64,000 nt of DNA from Limnoperna fortunei. Lineage: Eukaryota > Mollusca > Bivalvia > Mytilida > Modiolidae. The position numbers were made by a program, and so were the translations under genes. Below the pieces are notes generated by a model, which did not search any database, was not told the origin of the DNA, and worked only from the letters and a program-made list of their open reading frames with translations. The stretch lies in NCBI GenBank assembly GCA_944474755.1, contig OX104111.1, forward strand, positions 98,684,805 to 98,748,804, given 5' to 3'. Shown here one piece after another: positions 53,101 to 62,426 of the stretch. The first letter of the stretch is position 1, and each line of letters opens with the position of its first letter.

Positions 53101-53982
53101 ATATTTGCTATTCAATATCCGTCGAACTTAGGCTGAACAAACGTAGTTTCGTTCTTTTTTAAGCTAGAAAACTTTAATGAATATATGTCATCTAGAATTT
53201 ACTAATAATGTACTTTTCTGGACAAAAACAAACTGATATTGTTCAATTTAAAGCTCAGCAGGACCTATAGCTGGCGGGGTGATAGGTGGACTTCTTGTAG
53301 TTGGTGGAATAATCGCATGCTGTCTATTCTTTCGTTACCGTTCTCGTAGAGAAACCTCGGGGACAATAATAGCAACAGTTTCTGGTACCACAAGTAAGAC
53401 TTTAGGTAAAATGTGTACGGCTATATGAAAAGGTGTGTGTGTTGAGTTGTTTGAAATTACTTATTAATTCAAGGAGATCTAATAGATATAGATTTTGTAT
53501 AAGTATGTCCTGCTTGTCCATTTATATACTCGAGTTTTGGGAAAATATAATATATTCAGTCGTTATTACTGAAGTATTAATATTTAGCCTTTATTATTTA
53601 CTAATGCACTGATTTTATATCATAGCTTTACTCTGGTAAGAATACCAGGAAGCTATGACTAAAATACAATACAACAACAACAATAACCAAGAGCGATCAC
53701 TCGGCTGTTAGACAAGGTAAGCTACTCCTGCCTCAATGGCAACATCCGGAGCGCAAAATGGTCAATGTAATGTCTGGGAAAAGTTAACTTATCTAAAGAC
53801 CAAACAAATCTCACAAAATATACTGTATGATCAAGTGTCATCTAATAATCTACAAAGGGCTTTTATTAATTGTAGAACATGAGGCGGGCTACGCTGTTAC
53901 AAAAGAAGCAGTGTCATTTGATCAAAAACCGCCACTATATGAAGCTGGATCTGCTACTGCTTGCTTTGACAAAATGGAATAA
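38148..53982 (+). CDS. Gene 6: Tyr-rich membrane protein with a 67-copy splice-site minisatellite in intron 1
   Basis: Exons 38148-38202, 52559-52700, 53254-53405 and 53876-53982 (TAA) sum to 456 nt, or 151 aa, with phases 1, 2, 1. Exon 1 is 55 nt as in genes 4 and 5 (MYQRKDLMFFWSLFMLTL). Exon 2 begins at the last acceptor of the 70-bp array and reads NSAESYNYYYYYLIVYRT, then YYYYFRASSYLNYDTYNS and a Tyr-rich end. Exon 3 uses acceptor TTTAAAG and encodes AGPIAGGVIGGLLVVGG then CCLFFRYRSRR and TIIATVSGT. Its donor may be at 53394 (GTAAGA) or 53406 (GTAAAA); both keep phase, and the second matches paralogues. Exon 4 reads HEAGYAVTKEAVSFDQ then PPLYEAGSA, so the PPPY motif is eroded. Intron 1 is about 14.4 kb, swollen by two LINEs and the array. 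Acceptor choice is the main uncertainty. Confidence 0.68.
38412..38705. repeat. 147-bp tandem duplication at the 5' edge of the LINE
   Basis: GATGAATTGTTTATTTGTTT... to CAGTAACCAA begins at 38412 and again at 38559; one substitution was seen (CCGAG/CTGAG). The second copy ends where the LINE frame opens. Confidence 0.9.
38702..41330 (+). mobile_element. 5'-truncated non-LTR retrotransposon (LINE) in gene 6 intron 1
   Basis: An open frame covers 38702-41206; the first ATG at 38804 gives 800 aa, but homology-like sequence (TPWNEDIGQASRIAKKAHYDW) is in frame upstream, so the ATG is not the true start. RT motifs are NPGNYRGIAV (about residue 203), LDAEKAFDKLDH (about 272), GIRQGAKLSP (about 329) and VADDIAL (about 370), where YADD is usual. 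The C-terminus holds a CLLC-x-H-x-C zinc-knuckle-like motif (about 698). The endonuclease domain is missing. The 3' end is (ACA)n at about 41310-41328. The type fits the Jockey/I/CR1 group. The intact RT frame suggests a young but dead-on-arrival insertion. Confidence 0.85.
41612..41765. repeat. About 154-bp near-perfect palindrome with a TTCG loop
   Basis: Arms from GGATTAAACAATGTGTTTTA... inward to ATAAAGTCC are mirrored by GGACTTTAT ... AAATCC; the centre is TTCG at 41689-41692. Few mismatches. It lies between the (ACA)n end of the LINE and the AT-rich repeats, in gene 6 intron 1. Confidence 0.85.
42035..42590. repeat. AT-rich simple repeats and local duplication
   Basis: (AAATA/AAATAG)n at 42035-42088, a G10 run near 42348, and ATATATAACTAAT-type repeats followed by a duplicated ATTTCTAGT-TATATATGGCATAT ... 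AATAACAAATTGAAATAGCAC block (about 42445-42585). Confidence 0.7.
42655..42765 (-). mobile_element. SINE 3' fragment
   Basis: GAACGCCACTTACAGCAATT and ATGGCGTTCAGTTTTTTATT are the inverse of the family tail. In gene 6 intron 1. Confidence 0.55.
42806..43246. repeat. Tandem duplication of about 197 bp, one copy with a 40-45 bp insertion
   Basis: TACGAATTTTTAGTATG starts at 42806 and 43003; both copies end GGAGGGTCTTCCAATTTAA. The second has extra sequence (TTTTTTGGTCAATAACACG...) at about 43085-43128. Confidence 0.85.
44280..47130 (-). mobile_element. Decayed LINE on the minus strand
   Basis: Read on the minus strand, an endonuclease end (CSVVDYIIVSND near 46900-47000) is followed by a linker and RT start (EEMIKAIKLLKNGKSA with P of the usual SPG lost, 45927-46376), YADDIVLIS with a KSKVVVF block (45266-45487), and a C-terminal CLVCSAGE-x-EHFLLHC motif at about 44430-44515. 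Stops and frameshifts separate these blocks. It is a different family from the LINE at 38702. Confidence 0.8.
47131..47921. other. Intron 1 of gene 6 between the decayed LINE and the 70-bp array
   Basis: Mostly unique sequence with an (ATT)n stretch near 47183. The last 40 bases lead into the first repeat unit (CCATTCACAG/AACC), so the array starts inside the intron. Confidence 0.5.
47922..52606 (+). repeat. 70-bp minisatellite, 67 units, carrying the exon 2 splice acceptor of gene 6
   Basis: The distance from the first GAACC (47922) to the last (52607) is 4685 bp, exactly 67 x 70 minus five single-base deletions that can be located (three GAACCTCTATT, two CCTACATTATT). Each unit contains CTATTACTATTACAG followed by ATAGTGCCGAG, identical to the exon 2 acceptor at 52557-52558, and a second acceptor-like CGTTTACAG. 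Variants are GCC/GCT/GTA before GAG, C/T/A in the CTACTACC position, and CAT/CAC before CGT. One frame reads ESYNYYYYYLIVYRTF then YYYYR and stop. Because 70 is not a multiple of three, the frame shifts by one at each unit. Confidence 0.95.
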
Positions 53983-54449
53983 AAACTTATGTTACACATA
54001 GTCGACAATTAATCTTCATTACATTAATGGAGCTTTCTAAGTCCTGACAATTCGGTACAATTAATAACCTAACAGATAATATGCCAGAATATTTTCTGAA
54101 TGACAATTAAATGTTAGAAAACAAGCTTCGCTAGTAATTGTACTAGTATATTAAACTGTGTAAGATTTAAAAAACTATTGTGCTACCCAATCTGAAGCCA
54201 GGTAACAGCTGGTTGTGTTGCAATTATGTGTATTTACAGGAAATTATGTTAATAATCATTACAAGTAACATTCATGCTAAATTTCCACACAAATTTGCAG
54301 ATAAGAGTACAGTTGTTAATTATTTCATACTCCTTTATATTTATTGATATAAAAGGAAAGTACATTATAGTTCTAGATCTAAGTGCATTTTTAATATATT
54401 AATTTACGATAATTTCTGCAATTTTAAATTTTATTTTGTTTTGAATTTA

Positions 54450-55690
54450 CAATCATGGATAGATATAAAGGAACAAACACCAGTGAAATCTCAGTGAAAA
54501 GATTATGTTCTACAACGATGCTCTGCCGAGTTGGAGACAAAAGAAATCTTTCCCCGGGGTCTAAGAAAAATAGCAAAGAAAACCGACCGAACAACAAGAG
54601 CCAAAAATCAGTGGACAGTTACAAATCCCTGATATAGACAAACATACACAACACAACACAAAACCCAAAAACACAAAAACAGAAAGAGAGTAACACAGAC
54701 GCAAGAAAAACCATGGGTGCACTCTGGTGCTCCGGACAAGTAAGCAGTGCCTGCCTCTAATTGGACACCCGTCGAATTATTATCATGCCTATAAAAAAGT
54801 TAAATCCAGGAATAGGAAACCAAAAAATGTCCGATCGTATTTGACAGATTGGTTTTCCATAACGATCAATTAAGTCATGACTTCCAGAGAGATAACATCA
54901 ACCTAGGTACAAAAAACCCTTGTTTGAGTAGTTTATCAGTCAATAGCAGTTATCGGTCTAGAAATCGGAATAAAGATCGCAGGATCGAGAATAAAGTATT
55001 AATTGTGATATGGCCACACCATACGCTGGAGCTGCTGGAATGTTGCTGTCGATGAACGGGAAGTTGACAATTGGAAAGTTGAAGTCATTTCGTTTGTCGT
55101 AGAGTCTAGTTTGCAGTTTTCATGGGTCTATTTCTAGAAGTAGGTCTGAGTAAGAGACTGACATTAATGTATTGGTGGTGTCTTTAATTTCAAGCTAACT
55201 AGGGTAAATTGAATGCAAATAATCACCAAATTTAGCATTGTTGAGGGACAAAACATCATCAATAAAGTGGAATGTGAAATAAAAGGTCTGAGTCAGTGTC
55301 TTCCTATCATGCCCTCGCACTTGTGATTGATTTTTTTTCTTACTAATTAACAAATAAGTATCGTGTGTCAACAAGTTATGTACAAAGACAGTATTTCGAA
55401 TAGTGTAATATTTTGTGCAAAAGTGTTGATCTTAAAGTGTACCACACTTTTGGCATAAATGGTGTCGTGGAAACACTATATGTTGTTGCATGTTAATATT
55501 TAAAGAGGCATAGTAAACAAATAAAGCAAAAGCAAATATTTTATTTTTTCAACAGAACATCGACGTGAAAGATTTCTTTTGGTCTCCAACTCGGCACAGC
55601 CTCGTTGGGCACCAGAAATCTTTTGACTTAGGTGTCTGAGATTTTCCCGTCTTGTCCGCCCACCTAAGTTGGATCCTTTATATCCCAACC
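54450..55690 (-). mobile_element. Second copy of the same retroelement, flanked by inverted repeats
   Basis: The segment at 54610-55290 aligns with the 15500-16310 copy in the same orientation (CCATGGGTGCACTC, ATAACATCAACCTAGGTAC, GGAAAGTTGAAGTCAT, GTATTGGTGGTGTCTTTAAT). It is bounded by 54455-54555 and the inverse at about 55555-55690, which share GCCGAGTTGGAGAC and AAAGAAATCTTTC. No intact frame remains. Confidence 0.6.
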
Positions 55691-55984
55691 GGCTAAATAT
55701 AGATACTACGTTGTCTCATTAGTAAGTAAGCTCTGCTATCCTATGGTTATCTGTCAATTATCGTATATTATGGGTCAAAATATTATTTCGCTTGCCTTAA
55801 ATGTTGTTTTAACAATATCTAACAGAAATAACGTTATAGTGCACGTAATATGCATCGGCGTTTAAAATTATGTCCCCACAATAAAACCTCCCCAATATGT
55901 GTCCTTTTAATATAATGTCAGTACGTTTTCAAAAGGAAGATCACGTTTCCTGCATAAGACTAGCATATCCTAAAAAAACTACAA

Positions 55985-56074
55985 CAGGTAATATCCGATG
56001 AGGCAATATTTCCTAATAAGATCTATAACATTTGCGCATTATAATATGTACAGTGATGTCCATGGACATCAATC
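55985..56074 (+). promoter_or_regulatory. Gene 7 proximal flank shared with gene 8
   Basis: ATATCCGATGAG, TTTCCTAATAA and TTTGCGCATT (56031-56040) precede the ATG. The first two blocks recur before gene 8. Confidence 0.4.
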
Positions 56075-59000
56075 ATGTGTCAATTACTACTGGTTTGTCT
56101 TTCTTTGATTCTGTTTGTAATAGGTAGGTATGTGTAATTAAAATATTTGGTAATGTATTACTTGAAAAAAATTTTACCTTTCGAGGAATCTTGTTTTTTA
56201 CGATGATACATAAACTCAGACCCCAATTTTAACTCTTTCGAATGAAGCACTTTTGTGCATTCCTCTTTATCAGAAATTCCCGGTGGCAAAAGTTTTGAAT
56301 GCAAAAATAGCAAAAGCAAACTAGGAATTTATATTCGCAGATTCTTAATACTTACTTTATACAGTACACCGACAACTAAAGCAACTATATTAAAAGTCAA
56401 CGTGTCTGAAATAAGGTTTTCTGCGTGAAAAATGAAAATTATTTACCGTGTTTGGTCGATTTTATGATCCTTACGAAGATCCAATAATGTGCAAATTTAA
56501 TTTAATAAATAGTTTTACACAATTAATCAGCGTTTTAAAAGTTGTAGGTTTTTTTTCGGTTTGACTGGACGATTTTAATAGCTGTAACGGAACGGATTGA
56601 CTTGTGTTTAAATTTGCATCAAGGCAATGTGTTTTCAACCCTACATTAATTTACCCCATTTAAACAATGAGTCAATTTTAGACCTTTAGGTTCAAATTTG
56701 AGCTGATTGGTTTTTATAAAGTGACTCATTGTTTGCATAGTGAATTGTTATTATATGTGATTATCCTTGTCATAAAACCATTTAAGACATCAGATTGAAT
56801 ATGGATATATCAAAATAATCTCAAAATATATTTGCCACTTTTTTGTGCAGATTGCGTAGAAAGCTACTATTACTATGGATTGACAGCTAGGTAAGATCCA
56901 TATATACACACACTACTTCTACTTGACACCTAGGTAAGATCCATATATACACACACTACTGCTACTTGACAGCTAGGTAAGAGAGAAAACACTTTTATTC
57001 CACGACAAGCAATAAAACAGCTATTTACATAGCTATTTCTGTAAAATTAATACAGAAGATACGCTACCAATTTTTGACAGCTAAGTAAAACATATACTGC
57101 ACAGCTGTTTTCGACAGTTAAATAAGACAGATATACGTGTAATGCACAGATGTTTTTAATAGCAAAGTTTTACAGTAATGCATGGTTTTGATAGCTAAAT
57201 ACGACAGAAATGCATAAACCGCATAGCTGTTTTTGACAGCTAAGTATGTAGCAGTACATATACTGCAGATATTCGAACCAGTCACAATTACAAACATCGA
57301 ACAATTTCGCTATATATAATGTACACGAATGTTGCGTCTTTCCTTCTGTTAAGTATACTGCTAACATAGCTTATGATTGCAAAGAAATTGATGTTAATAG
57401 ATATTTTACACGAGTTATGAAAACTGCACTAAACTGAGGTTTAAATGTAAAATCACTAAACTAAATATATCAATGTCATACTTACAAGACAGATATGTAT
57501 GGAATACTGAACATTTTGTTTTAGATACAGGCTTTATTAAAAAGAAAATGTCCTATATTCCCCTTATCGATTTTTAACCTACTGACCAAATAGATTCGGT
57601 GATAAATGCCAGTACGTTGTTCCTGACTTTTATCAGCGGTACATATCAAAGGGGAAATATACAAATTGCCGATAAATATACACTTGACCACATTAATTAA
57701 CAATAAAATGTTATTCCTTCTCAGTATTGAAGTTTATTTTTGTATAACATAAATAAAACATCATATATATTATAGTGAGTACGGCATTCTTGTCGGCAGT
57801 GTAATTGGTGGATTAATTATCATTGTCGTCATCGGTTGTTGCGGCTATGGTTGCTACTTGTATGTTAGTAAAGGTAGCAGTACCAGTGGAACAACCATTG
57901 CCACAGAGTCTGGCACGGCAGGTAAGACAATATCCACATGTGTATGATATTATAATGTTTAAAGGCCCTGATAACAGGCAGGTAAGACAATATCCACATG
58001 TGTATGATATTATAATGTTTAAAGACCCTGATAACAGGCAGGTAAGACAATATCCACATGTGTATGATATTATAATGTTTAAAGGCCCTGATAACAGGCA
58101 GGTAAGACAATATCCACATGTGTATGCTATTATAATGTTTAAAGGCCCTGATAACAGGCAGGTAAGACAATATCCACATGTGTATGCTATTATAATGTTT
58201 AAAGGCCCTGATAACAGGCAGGTAAGACAATATCCACATGTGTATGCTATTATAATGTTTAAAGGCCCTGATAACAGGCAGGTAAGACAATATCCACATG
58301 TGTATGATATTATAATGTTTAAAGGCCCTGATAACAGGCAGGTAAGACAATATCCACATGTGTATGATATTATAATGTTTAAAGGCCCTGATAACAGGCA
58401 GGTAAGACAATATCCACATGTGTATGATATTATAATGTTTAAAGGCCCTGATAACAGGCAGGTAAGACAATATCCACATGTGTATGATATTATAATGTTT
58501 AAAGGCCCTGATAACAGGCAGGTAAGACAATATCCACATGTGTATGATATTATAATGTTTAAAGGCCCTGATAACAAATTTGACAAAGTGGTAAACAAGG
58601 AAACAAAGTTACATGGTAAATAAAGATGTGATGTGAAACGTAACGAGGTAACCAAGGCAATATTAGTGACAGTGACACAAAATGATACGAGGTAAAAAAA
58701 GATACTATTCCCCGTAGTCATGTAAAATGGTGACGGGTAGTGACAAAAATGTTACGATGTAGCCATTGATTGATTGGATGTTTTTTTTTACGTTCGGCGA
58801 GAAAATTTTCAGCTATATTCAGGACGAGAACAAGTTAACAAACAATAAATCAACGAAACAATTTTTGGAATGGGAAATAGGGAAGAAATATTTTACTGTC
58901 ACCATAACAGATCATAACAAGTATGGAAGTATTGGGTAGGTACGGAAAATTAGCCATTTCTTTCGGCTACAATAAGTCTACTCTTTTTGAAACCTACTAA

Positions 59001-60272
59001 AGGGTTCTTTGTCGTGCAAGGAGCGTGGCATTCTCCACCCACTACGATCCATGTTTAGGCTTTCCGTATAATGACATGACAAACTCCCAATGAGAGGACC
59101 TCCCTTATAGGCCACCCGGGACGCGATGGGCACTTCTGTTAGTCGAGCACTGGGAACCCTCCAAGTATGGTCCCAGACGAGGTAACAAAGCCACAATTAG
59201 TTATGCAACATGGTGACAATTTGTGCCAATGTAGCGAGGTAACACAGACAGCGTTATGTAACATAGTTACAAGTATTGACAAGAAATTTAACGAGGTAAC
59301 AAAGACATTGTATCACAATACACATTCAGACGGACCAAGTAAATAAATACATATTGCACCTTTTTAACAGCCTAATAGTATATAAAAACATTTTGGTATT
59401 TAAATAATGTCCCGTTTGTACTTTTATGAGGTATTCTTGGGTATTCTTGGGTATTTCTATGGACCAATGTTACAAGGTGACAAGAAATGTAGCCTGATAA
59501 CAAACCTCATGTAACAAGGTAACAAAGCAGCGATAAACAAATTAACATGATGGCCACAATAACAAATGTGCAGATATTGAAGGTGAAAACAACTGTTTGA
59601 AAAAAGTGAGCAGACATTTGAGGGAACTACACAAATGAGCAGTTCTTGCGGTTTTCAAAGACATTGGTCGCACTACCGAATGCCTACTGGTTTAATTAGA
59701 ACATTTCTTTATGTTAAACCAAAAAATGTATTTGTTGGCAACTTAATTTTTTTCAGCTATTTAATGGCGTCATGATGCCTTATTTTATTGAAAAGGAAAC
59801 TGGATTCCCCGGTACAAATTCATGACTGAAGCGGGAAAACGGGAAATCCTTATGAAATGTTGCTGGCTTGCCCGACGTCAGGTTCGATATCATAATTGAA
59901 GTGTTGAGCCAAGATGGAAAAAAGTTTGATTACTATCTAGACCACTCGGCCACCGAAACCATAAACCAATCATTTATGATTATAATAGGGCAAATTGTAG
60001 AAAGTAATAGTATACATTTTCGTCTATCTCGTGCAGAGCTTATTATTGACTTTAGTAAATACAATTTTTTTATTATAGCATCTCCACCAGCTGCTGTAGT
60101 GACCGCTGGTTACACTGTTACATCCGGAACTCCTGGAGTCATATTAAGTCCTCCTCCCCCAGGTGTCGGATGGCACCCAGGAGTGATCAATGATTCACAC
60201 TCTACAGCTATTGGAATGGACAATGTTGACTCAAAAAGCAGGAGTAATTTAGTTGACAAAGAATTTTTTTGA
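56075..60272 (+). CDS. Gene 7: membrane protein with a very short Tyr ectodomain (subfamily B)
   Basis: Exons 56075-56123, 56851-56890, 57776-57921 and 60079-60272 (TGA) sum to 429 nt, or 142 aa; phases are 1, 2, 1. The leader is MCQLLLVCLSLILFVI. Exon 2 has only 40 nt (DCVESYYYYGLTAR), far shorter than in other members. Exon 3 gives a TM helix (GILVGSVIGGLIIIVVIGCC) followed by GYGCYLYVSKGSS and TTIATESGTA. Exon 4 gives ASPPAAVVTAGYTVTSG, then SPPPPGVGWHPGV and a polar end, SKSRSNLVDKEFF. The first exon 2 donor (GTAAGA at 56891) is followed by copies of itself, and the exon 3 donor (GTAAGA at 57922) starts an 11-copy array. Reading past the first exon 3 donor meets a stop within one unit, so the first donor is the productive choice. 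AATAAA lies at 60460-60465. Confidence 0.75.
56876..57250 (+). repeat. Decayed donor-derived repeats in intron 2 of gene 7
   Basis: TTGACAGCTAG/GTAAG at the exon 2 end recurs at about 56931 (TTGACACCTAGGTAAGATCC) and 56968. The first three copies share ATCCATATATACACACAC. It then recurs in weaker form (TTGACAGCTAAGTAAA, CGACAGTTAAATAAG, TTGATAGCTAAATACG, TTGACAGCTAAGTATG) to about 57247. Confidence 0.75.
57921..58580 (+). repeat. 60-bp minisatellite, 11 units, carrying the exon 3 splice donor of gene 7
   Basis: Eleven 60-bp units begin at 57921 and repeat exactly every 60 bases; each holds CAG/GTAAGA, a consensus 5' splice site. The only differences seen are GATAT versus GCTAT (three adjacent units at 58101-58280) and one GGCCC to GACCC. 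The long open frames on both strands across it arise because 60 is a multiple of three; none continues the gene 7 reading frame. Confidence 0.95.
58985..59185 (+). repeat. Dispersed repeat with tRNA A-box-like motif (copy 2)
   Basis: Shares GGCTTTCCGTATAATGAC, TGACAAACTCCC and GTCGAGCACTGGGAACCC with the copy at 19226, and GTGGCATTCTCCACC-type sequence with the copy at 60855. Confidence 0.45.
59755..59965 (-). mobile_element. SINE fragment in intron 3 of gene 7
   Basis: On the minus strand it carries the CTCGGTGGCCGAGTGG-like head (near 59950), a decayed box B and the GGACGCCATTA-like body. Open frames here are incidental. Confidence 0.5.
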
Positions 60273-60459
60273 GTAAACAGTTTTAATTGCCACCAAAACT
60301 GTCTGGAACCAATATATTCATTTAGTAAAAGCACTTGACTGATTTGTCTTATAACAATAATTTTGTGAATATAATGTTACATGTATAGTTCAATGAGTAA
60401 TGGGTTAAAACCTGTAATGCTGTGTAATGTACAGCACATTTTCTTTTCATAAAATTCGT

Positions 60460-60465
60460 AATAAA
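60460..60465 (+). terminator. Candidate poly(A) signal, gene 7
   Basis: AATAAA 188 bases after the TGA. Confidence 0.45.
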
Positions 60466-60759
60466 GGAACTGTATGTAATTCAAAGGCCCCTCGAAAAAT
60501 AACATATCAAAAACAATTGTGTCAATTTATATAAAATTGTTATCTGATGGATCATAGAATGTGCTTTTAGATAAATATAAAGAATATAAATACACTTAAT
60601 ATATAAATATGCATTAATGAATAAAAATACAACATGATCAGAAAATTTGTTTGCAGCATTTTAACAAAGCCATTACCATGAAATTAGAACAGAGAACATT
60701 TATATGGGTGACAAAAAAAGTCAACAAAAGGCACGAGTAAATAGAGAGTAAATACAGAG

Positions 60760-61615
60760 AGATGACTAGAAATCAGTGAGATGTTATCCATCTCTGTGGA
60801 CCCCGCTGACCTTGAGGTCTAAGTGTTGGGGCTCTAATAAACAATACTAGATATCAGGGAGATGTTATCCATCTCTGTGACAGTCGTTATTGTGTCGTGG
60901 CACTCTCCAAACAAGTTAACCAGTGACCCTGACCACAACCCTAACCTATAGTCTGCGGTCAGGCTTACCGTGTTATAGATAACTTGACAACAACTCCCGA
61001 AATGAGAGTCTCCCCTGCCCCCATGAGACGCTCTGCGGGTCGAGTCCAGGAAACTCATCCCAGTAACTCCGTCATATAATTTAAATTTTACTGTGGAATG
61101 GCTGGTAAAGTTGCTGTTATAGATGATCAGTGTTTACGTATCAATGTTAAGTGCCTCACAGAGGAAGCTTCTGTAAACCCATTTTAATATTCAACAGCAA
61201 AACGAGGTCAGGGCCGAATGATCCAAATATTTTGATATCTACTTTTTGCGATTAATATTGAAAAATACTTTTACAAAGAAGGAGTAGTGTTCTTCCATCA
61301 GCCATTGTCACTATATGAAGCCATATATAATACAGTTGCTGTCACCCAAACAAATCACCTGATTCAGTGTACAATTATTAACTTGAAAGCCAAAATGCCA
61401 CAACATATATTGTATTGCAACCAAATTATAAAACAATGCTTTGCTTACTAGATATCAGTGAGATCACATCCATCCCTGTGGCCCCCGCCGACCATGAGGT
61501 CAAGGTCAAAAGTCATCAACAATGGGTATGCGACACATTGCCTTGATATTATCAATCCACATACCAAATATCAAAAGCCTTTGTCTTTAAACGCATTTAT
61601 CAAATGCGTTTGACA
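60760..61615. repeat. Dispersed repeat pair (GAGATGTTATCCATCTCTGTG type)
   Basis: AGTGAGATGTTATCCATCTC...GACCTTGAGGTC at 60775-60815 recurs at 60855-60885 and in related form at 61450-61500 (CCATCCCTGTGGCCCCCGCC). The downstream part carries GACCATGAGGTCAAGGTCAA. No coding signal. Confidence 0.45.
60855..61065 (+). repeat. Dispersed repeat with tRNA A-box-like motif (copy 3)
   Basis: GTGGCACTCTCCAAAC, CAGGCTTACCGTGTTAT, TGACAACAACTCCC and GCGGGTCGAGTCCAGGAAAC align with copies 1 and 2. Confidence 0.4.
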
Positions 61616-62329
61616 GTCTTAAAAAAGAAAACTAGGGTTTTGTAAATTGAATGCAAACTTTTTATAAAATCTTACAAAACGAGGATAAATTTGTACAAAA
61701 AATTGCAGTTAAATGTATGGTTGTCAACAACTCTTTTCATTCTGACTCCTTTATACTAGTAGTTAGTGATCGTATAAATTCAGTAATTTTATAATTTTAT
61801 ACTATTTTTCTGTATATGACAGATTCAAAGATTGAGATGACCGAGTTGAGATGAATCAGAACGCCGCCATGGAATCGTTTTTATGGGTTCTGATTGGATG
61901 CCGATATAAATCAATGGAAAGGCTATAGGAGATCGCGACATGAAAGTTGCTAGTTTACAGAAGAAATGTGTATTTTCAGACGTAAATTGAGAAAGCCCTC
62001 AAATTTCAATAAAAAGTTACAGATGACAGTACGGTTTAAAACAACTCCGACTCGTTTATAGTGGTAAGGTAAATTATAGTTCTGGAAATAAGTATTTTTT
62101 CATGTTTTACATGTTACTTTCGCGAGCCTTAGATACAGTTTAAAACAATATCGAAGACTCTCAACGATTATAGTGCGTTTTCTATAAATATATCCTACAG
62201 ATAGCTATTTACGAAAGGACGAATTTTCTAAAAATGTTTGTCCTTTTTCATAATTGTCAGAATTGTTAGATACTTTTTTATTAAGAAGATCAATTTCCTG
62301 AATACGACTGTCTAATCCTACGAAACCAC

Positions 62330-62426
62330 AACTGGTTATATCCGATGAGACAGCGTTTCCTGATAATACGTTTAACACTAACATGTGTTTACAAATTATA
62401 ACATTCACAGTCGGCAGATATTAATC
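62330..62426 (+). promoter_or_regulatory. Gene 8 proximal flank shared with gene 7
   Basis: ATATCCGATGAG then TTTCCTGATAATAC and TTTAACA match the gene 7 flank in order and spacing. The TGCGCA core is not seen here. TTATCAGGAAA, the reverse of part of this block, also occurs upstream of gene 1 near 1473. Confidence 0.35.

Noticed and set aside
57813..58721. 302- and 224-codon minus-strand and 266-codon plus-strand open frames with 20-residue repeats
   Set aside because: They exist because a 60-bp repeat is a multiple of three; they are not in the gene 7 frame, span an intron and have no independent start or flanking coding signal.
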